From NCBI GenBank assembly GCA_003586115.2, contig QVOM02000073.1, positions 61,737,512 through 61,801,511 of the forward strand: DNA of 64,000 nt, in the 5' to 3' direction. This DNA is from Salvator merianae. Its lineage: Eukaryota; Chordata; Lepidosauria; Squamata; Teiidae. Made by a program: the position numbers and the translations under genes. The notes beneath the pieces were generated by a model that was not told the DNA's origin, did no database searches, and saw only the letters and a program-made list of their open reading frames with translations. Shown piece by piece: positions 1-12,159 of this stretch (position 1 is its first letter; the number at the start of each line of letters is the position of its first letter).

Positions 1-1940
1 TACCTTCTGAACTGCAAGGACTGGTGGGATTTGCAAAGAGCTCAAAATGAGGAACTGCCTGCTTTCTACATGTTGTGTGCCATCATTACATCCTCCGCTG
101 CTTATTTAAGATGCTCTTTTCACCTCTGCTTTTGGTTAATGGGATGCTCCCCCTTATGCTGATTGCTTTTAATTGCCAAGGTCTTGCCTTTGATTGCCTT
201 GTTACTGTTTAGTATCTGTGAGCTTTAATCAGCTTTAATCCGTTTATTTTATTTTATTTGTTATTCATCCTGGGATTATTTCATGCAAAAAGTAAGTTAA
301 AATCCATTATGTAAATGTCTATTATCTTCATTTTTGCTGTTTACTCATTTCGTTCTCTCAGGAACAAATAGCTCTCACAACAACAGACTGAATATAAATG
401 CAATGTAAATGTCACTGTACTGAATGTAGACTCTTATGTAAATGCCTGCAGTAACTGTTTAGATTTCTATATGAGTGTTGTGCTTATATTTTTAGAAGTA
501 AAGTTTTTTATTATTATTTGTGACTTGTTAAAGAAATCTAGCTAACCACTATTAGAGGGAGAGTACTAATCTAAATAGATCGGACAAATCACTTTTTACA
601 TTATCAAGTAAAGTGGACAGCCAAATTCGTTTTGAGGTATGCATTTTTGTTTAAGTGTTGATTCTCAGTAAAGTTTTAAAAAAATAAATGCAAGAGAACA
701 TCTCAGAATGTATTTTTGGTACTGTGAGTCTGAGGATTGTGACCCTTGTATAAGGCATCCCTTTTATTTTCCATTGTGCAAATGGGTACCTTATGAAAAT
801 GGGTCTGAGAGCAGGGAGGGGTGGTGGAGGATGGTTGCTGAAAGGGGCAGCTGCCCCGGGTGTGATCTCTTTGTTGCAGTAACTCCAGATTGTAGCCTCT
901 CCTGGCAGCTTCTTTGTGCTCTGGGAGCTTTCAAGAAAGATGAGAGCCCTCTGGGTGAGCTGCCCTTTTCACCAGTAATCCTACCTTCCACAAAAGGTGG
1001 CAAATTCATGGCTCCACCCTCTCAGAAGGCCCGTTTACCATTGGTTCCTGTTACTTCGGTAGCACATTTTTTTCTTAATGCACCATTTTTAAGCAACCTC
1101 TCTCAGGCTTTCTCAGCCATATCCTCATCTTTGAAGGATTCAGTAGGAATACATTTGAAATTTACATTGGAAGCTTGAAATTTTGAAAGTTTGAATTCCA
1201 GAAGATCTAGCTGTATGTACTTGAACAATGCATTTCTGTTCTTTGTTTGTTTGGCTGCGGAACTTGAGCAATATACAAAACCGAAGTGTGTGCACAAGTC
1301 CCAGTCTGGGTGCTCAGCTTGCATCGAGCTGAGTCCAGAATCAATGAGCTGGCATGGGCTTCCTCACCAAGGCTGCCAGTTGGCTTGGTTCCAGCTCACC
1401 TGTACTGGAGCTGTGGTGGTGGCAAAAGTGTGGCAGAGTCTCAGAACCAAACCAGTTCCTGTATTTGGAACTTGCTTCAAAGGCAAACTGTACCTTTGTG
1501 GCCTTTCTGTGGCACTTTTGCATCTGTGGCAGCCTTTTATGGCCTCTATTAAATGCCACCCCAGCTGCATAGGTGCTGCAAAAGGGCCATAAAACACCGG
1601 GAATTTTTAACAAGGCCTCATAAGTTGGTCCACTGAACCTAATCAGGTTTGGCTTGGCTTTTGAGTTGAGCCCAGAATTCGATGCCCAGTTTGGTTTGAC
1701 ATTTTAAAGGGAAAATAATGACCATGGAGATAATCACAGTACAAAAACTGTGCCAGCTCTGCCAAGGATCTGAAGGTGCTTAATGGAAAGTGTTTAGGCC
1801 AGGAAATGTAGGAGAAAGTTCCCCCAGGTGCTCCTAAAGGTCCTGTTTATGGGAAGATGTGACTGTCTAGAGGTTTTAAACTAGGATACAGTAGGTAAAT
1901 ATGTTGCTGGAATGCACTGTAGCCTATCAATGAAATGTAA
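1..1940. other. CNOT8 intron, unclassified
   Basis: AT-rich intronic sequence with no recognised exon or repeat. Bases 1190-1610 are more GC-rich, with overlapping open frames on both strands and a 10-bp inverted pair (TTTTATGGCC around 1537 and GGCCATAAAA around 1587). This could be an old unclassified repeat. Confidence 0.5.
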
Positions 1941-2240
1941 GGCACGGTGGCACAGAAGGCTAAGGCACTGATCTTTCAATAGGAGGATCGGAGTTCAAGG
2001 CCCCTGTCTGCCGTGTAGAGGGAATGAGCGCCCTCTACTGGCCTCTAGCTCCAGCCAACCTAGCTGTTTGAAAGCGAGTAATTGCAAGTAGATAAATAGG
2101 GAGCATCACATTGTGTGATGCGGAAGATAGATAGATGTAAGCCTTCCGGCAAAAAATAACCTTGTAAGCCGCTTTGAGTCAGCTTCGGCCAAGAAAAGCG
2201 GGGTATAAAAACCAAGTTCTTCTTCTTCTTCTTCTTCTCT
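1941..2240 (+). repeat. tRNA-derived SINE, plus copy with (TTC)n tail
   Basis: The head GGCACGGTGGCACAGAAGG resembles a polymerase III A box, and GGAGTTCAAGGCCCC resembles a B box. The tail has GTAAGCCGCTTTGAGTCAGC, then GGGGTATAAAAACCAAG and a TTC repeat, as in LINE-mobilised reptile SINEs. A second copy in the other orientation is at 16655-16982. Confidence 0.8.
2217..2240 (+). repeat. (TTC)n tail
   Basis: TTC repeat closing the SINE at 1941-2240. Confidence 0.9.
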
Positions 2241-2865
2241 TTCAGCTTTTGTATATGTTTAGAGAGTCAGCATATTACAAAATGAAACAAAATTTTTGTG
2301 AACTCATACAGATCTTCAAATTCTGTACAAAAACAAGCTGTATGGATTCCTTGCCACTCACTTTATAGCTTCAGATATTTAATTTCCTAGTAATTTGCAG
2401 GATGAGCGTTGCTGGATAGTTGCTTGACTGTAACAGATTGGAAAAATTGCTGCTAACAGTGTTCAGATTCTGGGAGAGAAATACAAATGTTTGTGATATG
2501 ATCATTCTTCATCCCTAACCCAATTTAAATTGGTTTGAGAGGGTCGAATGTTCTTGTAAAGAAGTAGGAAACGGGAAGGAAATAGCAGCTGGCTGTAGGT
2601 TTTATTTTCTGTGTGTCTGGCTTACTTTGTTGCTGCTGTTATGAAGCAGGCAGCTGCATAGTTCAGTAAATTATTTATAGTACAGTTGTCACTTATAGTA
2701 CAAGGTTTTCTAAGAGTGCTTTTGCACATACATGGTTGCTAAAGTATGGCTTTCCTTGTATAGCACAGGAAACAGTGCTACAGTTTTCCAGGTATGGGAC
2801 TGCCATGCAATACGAGGAATTACTATATATTTAGACCACATTGCCTAATTACGTGATGCTATCTG

Positions 2866-3790
2866 GTCATAACTGACTTTTAGTAAGTATATGAATTGAC
2901 TTTGTTAGACTGACTGATCTTCTGTGATCTTTCTGTGAATCTGCCAGAGAGGTTTTCATCACTGTCCTAATTGATTCTATCCATCTGCTGACTAGCAGAC
3001 CTCTTCTTCTTTCTTCTACTTTCCATAGCATCACCATGCTTTCCAGGTAGTCTGGTCTTCTCATTATGTGCTCAAAGTCTGATAGGTCAAGCTTTGTCAT
3101 TCATGTGTCTAAGGAATATTGAGGTTTTATTTGGTCTAGAATCCACTGATTGGTCTTTCTAGCTATCCATGGTACCCTGAGCAGCCTTGTCCAACACCAA
3201 AGCTCAAAAGGGTCGAATGTTTCTGGTCTTGTTTCATTTCCCAACTTTCCCATCCACACAGCACAGCACAGCACTAAAAACTACAACATCAACCATTTTG
3301 ATCTTTGTCTTCAGTGAGACGTCACAGTATTCAAAACTCTTTAATTAAACTTTTCATTGCTGCTCTTCCCAGTGCCAACCTTTGGCATACTTCCTTGAGT
3401 GTTAGTCTTTAATATTAATCACAGACCCAAGGAGACGAAAGTCATCAACTGTTTCTAGAGCTTTACCCTCTAGTTGGAAACTTGTGATTATTCCTGTTGA
3501 CACGATCTTCATCTTAAGATTTAGGCTTAAACCCATCTTCACAGTCTCTTCTTTGACTCTGACTAGTAAGGTCCTTAAATCTTCTCCCTGTTCTACTAGC
3601 AGAGTGGTATCATCTGCATATCTGAGATAGTTAATATTTTTTCCACCTATCTTAAAACCACACATCTTCTTCCAGGCCAGTTTTTTGCATTATATATTCC
3701 ACATAGAAGTTAAACAGATCTGGTGAGAGTGAACACCCTTGTCTTACTCCCTTATCTGTTTCTCTTGCCTCCCATAAAAACTTCTGGTGT
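2866..3790 (-). mobile_element. RTE/BovB-type LINE fragment
   Basis: Minus-strand translation gives GVRQGCSLSPDLFNFYVEYI, the catalytic YADD in NYLRYADDTTLL, then VKEETVKMGLSLNLK, and farther on FEHIMRRPDYLESMVMLWKV with EERRR. This is the order and wording of the RT and C-terminal part of RTE-clade BovB elements, which are common in squamates. Frames are broken and the 5' part is missing. Confidence 0.85.
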
Positions 3791-4301
3791 TTCTGGCAGT
3801 TTACATGCTATATAAAGAAGCAGCATGTTTTGAATGATCTTTAACATAACCTTAGGAGCATGTTAGATAAGAGAAATAGTTGGGTTCCAATTCCAAGTCC
3901 ATCTAGTGATGTCCAAATATCTACAGACTTTGTGTGCACATTATTTAGACTACATAGTTCATGTGAATTCCAGGAATGGAACCACTGTGCAGTATAAGGA
4001 CTGATTGTATTTTGGGACAAATATTTTGTTTAGTAGTCGGCAATGGAAAGGGTCTTATTTTACTTTGCTATTGTACCTTCTAGCATGAAAACGAAGAAGA
4101 TTTAGTTGGATTTGCTTTTGATTGGCTATTTCTCTGCAATTATCTGACAGATTTTAATTCGTGTTTGGTGTTGCTGTTACTTTCCCTGATATTTTTATAA
4201 AGTGTGGCTTCTATAGATATCCACATACATTTGCATATATAACAACCATATTTCATTGTTGCTTTATAAGATTTGATGTAGATTTCTCCTTATTTTCCTA
4301 G

Positions 4302-4495
4302 GACACAGAATTTCCAGGAGTTGTTGTTCGACCCATAGGTGAATTTCGTAGCTCCATAGATTATCAATATCAGCTGCTTCGGTGTAATGTTGATCTCCTG
4401 AAAATTATCCAGCTAGGCTTGACCTTCACAAATGAGAAAGGAGAATATCCTACTGGAATCAACACATGGCAGTTTAATTTCAAGTTCAACCTCAC
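4302..4495 (+). CDS. CNOT8: CNOT8 exon, residues 40-104
   Basis: Starts right after the acceptor ttttcctag with GAC ACA GAA (DTE, the first two catalytic acids) and runs to NFKFNLT. The donor is gtaag at 4496. It is 194 bp and leaves two bases of a Thr codon for the next exon. Confidence 0.97.
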
Positions 4496-7400
4496 GTAAG
4501 TCCTTAAGTTTGCAGTGAGGGTGGTGGGCCTCTTATTTTGCTGTAGAAAGCTGTTGTCTAACAACAAGAGGAACTTCTTGGCAGAAGTCAAATCTATGCT
4601 AGCGACCGTTCTTATCACTGTATGAATGAACTTTGGCCCTTTCTGCATGGGCCCTTAATTAGGACTAATAAGGTTATATGCTGCATAGATTTTTGTATTA
4701 ATATAGATCTATGTGGCCACATCCCCTGCTAGAATGGTTTACCTGTTTTTGACAGAAAGTAATCCTGATTTGGAGGCTTCTGATTGGGAATACTGGTAGT
4801 CACAGTTCATTGTAACTACTGGAATCCCATGTTTGGGATTACGAGGGAGTGATTTCAATTTTGGGCCCAATCGAGCCCTGAAAGGCTCCCAGTGCTAGGA
4901 ACTTTTGTTCCTAGCCCTAGGAGGCTTCCCTGTCTGGCCTCAAAGCACATGGGTGTGCTTTGTGGGCATGTTGCCACAGTATGGGCCGATCCCACCCATG
5001 TCGTTCTGTGGTTGGGATTAGTGGGCTGGGGTATTTCAGACCCATTGATCTCAACTGAAGACAGGTAAGTGCAGAAAGGGCCTATATCTTAGTTCATGCC
5101 AGCACAAAAGCTAGTAATAGTTTTTCATCAAAGCTTTTTTAAAAGTTAGGAATACTGCCAAATGTTGAGAGAAAGTGCAGTGCAATAGTAAGAGTGCTAG
5201 CCTAGAACCTGGGAGAACAAAACTCACATCTCTACGTAATTGACAAAGCTCATGAGATGACATTGGTGCCATTATTGCGTCTCAGTTTAAGCTGCTAAAG
5301 GGAATTATTGTGAAGATCAAGTGGAAGGAAAAACGATAATACTTGCTATCTTGAGCTTTTGGGAATAATAGCATTGTGTATGGGCAAAAATATTTTTTAA
5401 AAATTGTTTGAGTACACAATATATGTAAAGAGATACATATCTTTAGTGTTAAGCAAGTAGACAAATTTCCATGTGCTGTCTCTAAGCATAAACACAGTGT
5501 TAACATTCTTTGTACTAATTTTGCATGCAGTAGCTCATTTTCATGTTACACTGAACCGTACTTAGCAGATGAGCAAGCAAGAGCCCTTAGACTTGCTTAC
5601 CTCCTCCTCTTGTGCAGATGTGGAAGTTGTATCATCACTCTTTGTTTCTGTAGTGATGTGTTCTTATTTGGATGCTATCCTATAGTGAAGTGTAATGTTT
5701 TGGTGTACTACCTGATGAATCTGAGGCTTATCTCCTGCTTTCACTGAAATGAGAATTTCTGTAGTTATGGAACTTAGGCAGTTGTCTAATTTATTTGAAT
5801 GGTTATTAGTCTCGGGCTAATAAGGTTGGAGTGCAAAGCTTTGGCAGAGTAGCTTCAGCATTGCAAATGCACAGGAAAACACTATAGTAAGTTACTGCTA
5901 GATATCTCTAGAGCTGGATGTGGCCAGAAGGCTATTGCGTATCTCTCAGTAGTTCTGCTTCTGTGTCGCTTTCAGAACGATTCTATAACATATCATCTGT
6001 CTTGAAGGATCAGAATGGTAGCCTTATTGTCAAACCATTTTTTTGTACCTCTAAACATTCCCATTTCTACAGTCATAGGTGATTTGTGCATTTCTTATTC
6101 ATGACCTTTTAAGTTTCCAAGTTTAAGGATGTATAATTATCTGTAAAAGAATAAAGAGTCTTTCAAACATGCACAGCAGTGATGGATCAAAATGTGGATT
6201 AAATAGAACTCTAGATGTACTGAGAGATGTTCTGGAAGACCAGAGGGAGAGGCACATGTTCTGGTATGGCCACTACTCTATCTTAGGCGAGTGACAGGGG
6301 GCACTATATGCCTTTAAATCCTATGATTTTTCCTCTCCTTTCTGGTATGGGTAGGGGCATTGTGCTGGTCAGGAATTGCAGCATTTCTTATTGGGGCCTC
6401 TTAGATAGCCAAAGGGTCAACCTGGCAGGAAGGGAATGTAGACCAAAGGCATCATGTGGGAACGGACCTTGAGAGAGCTACCTCGAGTGGGAGGCTGAAT
6501 TAGGGAGAACAGCTACCAAGTTTCTTTCACCATGTCCATTCAATTGGGACCACAATTGATAGCAGCCAGGAGCTCCAGAGTAGTCGTGGAAGCATGAGGA
6601 AGGGAGAAACCACATTCCAGTCCATTTCAGATGAAGCAGCAGAGGAACTGGGGCTGTTTTGGCACATTTTGAATTTAAAGGCACATCTCTTGTCTCGCTT
6701 GTGTTCCTTGACTGAGATCGTGCGGAAGACGCACCCAGTGCCTCCACCTCTTTCCCTCCATCTTCCAAGAATGCCGGTGGAATAGCACTGAAACTGGATT
6801 CAGGTGTGTGAAGATGTGAAGAGTCACTTCTCTGTTTCTTAGATGCATTAATGACAGTTCTGTGGATGTCAGTGCGTTTTGACTATGAAAAGATAAATTG
6901 GAACTATTTGGATTTTTATGCAATACAAAGTATGTGTCACAAAAAGCAGGTCCTGCCATTTTAAAAAAAATAGTGTGGTCAGTCGGAAATAGCCCACGGA
7001 GCACTTGTTGAGGAGGCAGGGAGACTTTTATTGAAAGCCTCCTTTTGATTTCTACAGACCATCTATCGGTCTGTGGGAGATCAAAATGGCTTCGCTCCTC
7101 CTCCACTGCCCTTGTAGCATCTACTGTGGTAAAGCTTGGCTTGAAAGTACTTGATGAATTCTTTGCTGTGATGATTTAAAAAGAATGAGTACTGAACGTG
7201 TAATATTTACCTTTCTCATTAGGGAAGATATGTATTCTCAGGATTCGATAGACCTTCTTGCAAGCTCTGGTCTGCAGTTCCAGAAACACGAGGAGGAAGG
7301 GATTGATACCTTGCATTTTGCAGAGCTACTTATGACTTCTGGTGTGGTGCTTTGCGATAACGTCAAGTGGCTTTCCTTTCACAGGTTTGTAAAACGGTCT

Positions 7401-10400
7401 TTCACGTTTAATCGTGTTTTTTTAAATAAAAAAAAAATCTTTTTTATGGAATAACTGAATAATTTTCTCTCATTCAAACCTGTTTTAATGTTAACAGACT
7501 GCTCTTTACTAATGTTGGGGCTAGCATTTCAATGACAGCGGTCTGAAGAGAGAGATTTAATACTAGTATTAACCTCAGAATTGTTGTCTTGAATTCTTTG
7601 GGAAAAAATAAATACAGTAACAACAATAGAGGTATAAATTAATGTTGACTTTGAAGGTACCATTTTGTATTAATGCTTTTTAAATAATGTTCCTTTGCCC
7701 CTTTGATTTGTATATAATAAAAATGTTGTAAGGTTGCCAGGTTTTTTTTCTGGTAGAACTTGCATCATTTGAAGATCATTATAAATGTCCCAATGGCTTT
7801 TAAATGCTGGAGATCAACCCCATCTGTTGAGAAGCCTAGTAGCAGTTATGTAAGATAATAAGTTGAACTTTATTTGCCATAGCTTTTGTTTTCATAGCTG
7901 GTTGAGTAGACGACTTGGCCTATTGACTTTATTTTACATGTTCTAACTGTTTATCCATTGTCCACTGAAAAGTGCTCTTGGGGCTAATCCCTGAAGCAGT
8001 TATGGCTGTACTTTTTCCCTTTGCTGCCTCCACATGTCTTAATGGCTTTAGTTCTCCTAATTCTTAGGTTAATCACTAGCAAGGCTCCTGTAAACAGCTA
8101 ATGACTCAGTTTGAAAAGAATAGGTTTTTGAAAAGGAAGGACGATGCAGTTCTTGACTGATCTACCTTTGTATCATTTCATCATCAGTGGTTATGACTTT
8201 GGTTATATGGTGAAACTGCTGACAGATTCAAGGCTTCCAGAAGAAGAACATGAATTCTTTCATATTTTGAACCTTTTCTTTCCATCCATATATGATGTAA
8301 AGTACTTAATGAAGAGCTGCAAGAACCTGAAGGTATAGTACAGTGACTGATCTTACCAGTGCAGTAAATTCTGTGATTTAAATGAGTCGATGTTAAGCTA
8401 GATAAATATGCATGGCATGAAATTATAGCTTAGATAAGTAGCTTATCTTACCACAGCTTTATTTCAGAATACTAGGGCTGAATTTAGTGGCTCCCACTAG
8501 GGTGAGAAACACACAAACCACATTTGTCTTCAGAGTGTCTGTCTCTTATTTTTCAGAAGGCAGAGGGCCACTTATCCTATCAGATTACCCTTACTTGCTT
8601 CAAACTCTCCTTGGAACCCAAGTCCAACATTGACAAAGGAACATGTGAATGCTGGAGGAACCATTTTGCCTCCCTGTGCTCGAAAACATATTGCGTCAGG
8701 GTCATTCAGACCTAGCCTGGTTATACTGGACAGCAGGGAGGCTTAGCAGTGCTGTCTCAAGGTGCTGTGCCTTCCAGAAGATGTAGTCATGACTCTGCTT
8801 CTTGATAAATATGCTTCCGTCTGGTGCATCTGCAATTCAACCAAGCTGCGCTTTTGCAGATAGTGCAGTGCATGGAGGTTTTTACCATTCATACCTCAAG
8901 GTTTACAAGTGCTGACAGTTGTACCGTCAGGGTTGAACAAAGGTCTTTTCCTCAATATCAACAAAAAGCAGTTGTCCACCTTGGATCTGACTGCAGAGCT
9001 GCAGCTATCATACTGCTCCTTGGTGAAGCGGTTTCTGAAGTAAACAAAGGCCCCTGTCAGACTTGATTTTCCACCATTGAGTTTGAGTTTGGTTCTTAAG
9101 GTTTTCATTCAAGTCCCTTGTGAACCTCTGTGCAGATATCTCTGCATCTTACGTCACTGAAGGTGGCTTTTCTGACAGCTAGATGAGTCTTGGATTTGGA
9201 GTCTGTGAATATCTCTGGGGACCTTCCTGCACTTGCCAGTAGTGGGAACAAGAAGGGATCCACGGGCCTCTCTTCTGCATGTTAGTATGCTCTGTCTGCA
9301 CAGAATAAAATGTATACTGGGTTAGGGTGCCCAAAAAGATGTCCTGGTTCAGTCTACTGGTAGACCTTGGTTTCTACATGCCTCCATGGTCCACTGTACC
9401 ATGGAGGACCCATTTCAGTGGTGCAGTAAGGTGCATTGGGGCATTTAGAGGCACCCCATGCCAGCTCCAAAGCTGGTGTGAGCTTTGGTGGCCATGCAGG
9501 GGCTAGCATGTAACATATGCTTATCCCAGACTGGAGTGTCTCATGCTGATCTGGAATAGTGGGGTGGTGGTGAGAAAATGGCCTGAGACTTTCTGTGTCA
9601 TTAGTTGGATTCAGTGATTCTTCGTCCAACCCCTTTCTTCCATCCAAAGGTGAATTCTGCCTTCCACGGCAGCATGGAGATACATCTTCCATCATTGTGC
9701 CTCAAGCCTTAGCATGAGCTGAAGTAGCTGTTGCAGTGACTGGATGTAGAAAGGCCATCAAAGTCTGTCTTGTACAAACCAATGACTCTTGCAAGTCCGC
9801 TTTCCTGCTTGTGTCCTACAGTCCCAAGGTGTTAGGCCTGCACAAGTTTTGCTCACTTGAGGTGGTGTTTGGCAAATGAGTGTTATTTCAGGTGCTGCAG
9901 GATCAAGTAAGACCAGCTGGGATTTTCTTCCTGGCCTTCTTTCCCTTCATTGAGTCCACAGTGTTGGTACATTCCAAAGGTACCTTCATTGAGTCCATTA
10001 TGTTGGTACATTCCTCCATCTTCTAGGAAAAGAAGATTGCTTACTCATGTGAAAGTAGGTTTCAGAAGGCCAGAGGGATAATTACACTTCTTCCTGTAGA
10101 GACCATTGTTGTTGTCCCAGAGGGGATTCAGGGACTGGGTGTACTCCATTTCTGCAGGGGGGGGTACGCATTCATTCTTTTTTCGGCGGTGCGGGTTTCT
10201 CTTTTGCACTCCATTTAGGTCTTCGCTGCTCCAAGGAATTGGACAGGCACAGGCTGACACAGAAGTGTTGTATTGTGTCATCTGTTAGAGGTCAGAGCAA
10301 GTAAGAGCAACCTCAGGTTTAATTGTTCCTTCTGCCTTCTGGAAGATACTTTCATATGAGTAAACAATGTTACTTTCCAGATGTCCCTGCTCTTCTGTGA

Positions 10401-11207
10401 TTGTAGTGTACAAGATTTTATTTTACCGCTCTTCATGTAAATTCTCAAGTGTGGAGGTAGTTGGAACAGCATAAAAATCAGCATGATTCTTTGTCACTTC
10501 AAATTTATGCTTTAAAAGTTTAATATTCATTGAACTGTTGACTAAGATCTGCTTTAAACTTAGCTAAACTCAATGCATTTCCTTGTGCTTGCTTGAAAAA
10601 AATAAAGCATCTATACTTCTGATGGTATTCACTAGTACGTGGCTGCTAATTTCTGGCTCTGGACTATCTTTATTTGTAAGCATAAACTTATCTCTTGGTC
10701 TTTGATTTTGTAATTATTGCAAGATATTTGTCTATTGCTTGCAGCCTGTATAATCGGCCGTTATAGTCAGGCGAATTTAAATGGAAGATGGTTTAGTTGA
10801 ATCAAGGCTTAAATTTCTCCTTATTGCAGGGAGGCCTTCAGGAAGTTGCTGATCAGCTGGATTTGCAGCGGATTGGAAGGCAGCACCAAGCTGGGTCAGA
10901 CTCACTTCTCACGGGGATGGCATTCTTCAGGATGAAAGAGGTACACAAGGCCTGACCCCTACCAACAGGCAAAAATAGTTGCGTCTAATCTTTTCAAAAT
11001 CACTGCAGGATGAAACTAAGGACGCTGCCCATTAATGTCCCTTATTTTGTTTTGCAGTTGTTCTTTGAGGATACAATTGATGATGCAAAATACTGTGGGA
11101 GACTGTATGGCCTTGGAACAGGTGTGGCACAGAAACAGAGCGAAGATGTGGAAACAGCCCAAGAGAAGATGAGCATTTTGGCTATCATCAACAATATGCA
11201 GCAGTGA
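4302..11207 (+). CDS. CNOT8: CCR4-NOT transcription complex subunit 8, deadenylase (five 3' exons; first 39 codons outside window)
   Basis: CNOT8 removes poly(A) tails from mRNA as a catalytic subunit of the CCR4-NOT complex, in cytoplasm and nucleus. The spliced exons 4302-4495, 7223-7384, 8188-8332, 10830-10940 and 11058-11207 give 253 residues plus stop. With the 39 residues missing upstream this makes 292, the length of human CNOT8. All four DEDD metal ligands are visible: Asp and Glu of DTE at the first codons (D40, E42), Asp of GYDFGYM (D161) and Asp of [10 protein letters not shown] (D230), with the nearby His of RQHQ. CNOT8 rather than its paralogue CNOT7 is chosen because of [20 protein letters not shown] and a C terminus ending in AIINNMQQ. 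Every junction has AG/GT sites and matching phase. The initiator exon is not in bases 1-4301. It ends tail to tail with GEMIN5. Confidence 0.97.
4635..5082. mobile_element. Non-autonomous TIR element (GGCCCTTTC family)
   Basis: The left end TGGCCCTTTCTGCATGGG is matched by GTAAGTGCAGAAAGGGCCTA at the right end, giving an inverted repeat of ~16 bp. There is no coding capacity. The interior has self-complementary stretches. The ends resemble those of the 59-bp palindrome at 26054-26112. The superfamily is unproven; hAT-like is my guess. Confidence 0.6.
5083..7222. other. CNOT8 intron, nothing recognised
   Basis: No exon, RNA gene or recognisable repeat family was seen here. Confidence 0.5.
7223..7384 (+). 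CDS. CNOT8: CNOT8 exon, residues 104-158
   Basis: Acceptor ctttctcattag, then G completing Thr, followed by [12 protein letters not shown] through DNVKWLSFH. The donor is gtttgt at 7385. Length is 162 bp. It encodes part of the RNase D-like core between the first and second catalytic motifs. Confidence 0.97.
8188..8332 (+). CDS. CNOT8: CNOT8 exon, residues 158-206
   Basis: Acceptor catcatcag, then T completing Ser, then [16 protein letters not shown], which carries the third catalytic Asp, through to MKSCKNLK. The donor is gtatag. Length is 145 bp and it ends on a codon boundary. Confidence 0.97.
8560..10300 (+). mobile_element. Degenerate retroelement, possibly DIRS/tyrosine-recombinase type
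   Basis: This CNOT8 intron is more GC-rich than its surroundings. Plus-strand reading with stops and shifts gives [20 protein letters not shown], then [16 protein letters not shown] and PCEPLCRYL, resembling in order the recombinase region of DIRS-like elements. The match is weak and hand-made. It also holds a perfect hairpin at 9381-9407 and a ~39-bp tandem duplication at 9945-10012. Confidence 0.35.
9945..10012 (+). repeat. Imperfect tandem duplication, ~39-bp unit
   Basis: CTTCATTGAGTCCACAGTGT followed by TGGTACATTCC recurs 39 bases later as CTTCATTGAGTCCATTATGT plus TGGTACATTCC. Confidence 0.8.
10830..10940 (+). CDS. CNOT8: CNOT8 exon, residues 207-243
   Basis: Acceptor ttattgcag, then 37 whole codons from [10 protein letters not shown] to AFFRMKE, donor gtacac. 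It holds the catalytic His and the last catalytic Asp ([13 protein letters not shown]). Confidence 0.97.
11058..11207 (+). CDS. CNOT8: CNOT8 last coding exon and stop
   Basis: Acceptor tgttttgcag, then [14 protein letters not shown] through AIINNMQQ and TGA at 11205-11207. It is 150 bp including the stop. This tail is specific to CNOT8 and differs from the end of CNOT7. Confidence 0.97.
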   Translation: MFFEDTIDDAKYCGRLYGLGTGVAQKQSEDVETAQEKMSILAIINNMQQ

Positions 11208-11420
11208 CGACTAACTCGCCATTCAGTATTACAAAGGGTCCATGGAGAGAAATTACCTCCCTGAAACTGTTCTGTATCTCAGACCACTGGCATAAGAACT
11301 AACGTTTTTGCAGAGGGCAACAGGCATATTCACTTTGAATCTTTACAGATTCTGATCAGCAGTTTCCTAATGGATGGTGGAGTGTCTTGCTCTTATGTAA
11401 AAACCAGATACAAACTACGA

Positions 11421-11428
11421 TGTATATA
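11421..11428 (+). promoter_or_regulatory. Pumilio-type motif TGTATATA (proximal)
   Basis: Exact match to the known UGUANAUA recognition octamer of PUM proteins, in the sense strand of the CNOT8 3' UTR, 214 bases after the stop. Function is inferred. Confidence 0.45.
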
Positions 11429-12159
11429 CCTTCTTTTTTTTTTCTTTTAAACCTTACTGAATTTGCAAGTACTAGGTCATTTCAGAACTCTCAGCAGTGC
11501 TGAGGTTCTCTCATGCACTTGCAGATTTAGCTTTTGAAAGCTTATTTTAAAACTTTTTTTGCTCTCTGTGAGGGTGAATGTGTTCTAAGCCCTCTGCTAG
11601 TTTTTATCTTTTGTGTAAGTTGATCTGTGAAAGTGAGCCATTCAAGCCCTGGTGGTGGAGACATAATGCATGGGATGCTTACATCTGCATTGGTAGCAGC
11701 TGCAACAGTTGAGTCTGGCTAGTGCTACAGCTCGCTCCTCCTTCCTGTAGATTGCTGGGCCGTGTATCACATAGCAGTAATTTTCATCTTAACTAACCTA
11801 GAATGGAATGAAACTGCCTGCATGCTTGAGACTAAATAGTAACCTGGACCAAGAATGGTTTCATTTCAAGTGGAATCCTTTATCTTTCTGTTAATAGGAC
11901 ATTCAGTAAATAGATAAAATCACAAGTATCTACTGATGAAGGCTAATAAAGCTTTTAGATTAATCTTTTATACTATTTGGAAAAAGCAGCCCAGCTTGTT
12001 AAAAAGTTGTAGATTAAAAGCGTTTAATAGTTTTTCAAGTTTCATAAAATCTTGAAAACCAAAATCTTTTTGAAGGAGAGACAAAATCTTCGTAGCGTCG
12101 GATTTTAACAAGCTTAAACTCTCCAATATGTAAAGCATTGCAAGCTGCAGTTACATGCT

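Noticed and set aside
442..459. ATGCCTGCAG, which looks like the CNOT7/8 start (Met-Pro-Ala)
   Set aside because: The frame stops after six codons and none of the following conserved residues (SQ-ICEVWA) appear. Coincidence.
708..1178. 156-codon open frame in the CNOT8 intron
   Set aside because: No known domain, no splice or promoter context, unremarkable composition, and overlapping frames on the other strand. Chance is the best explanation.
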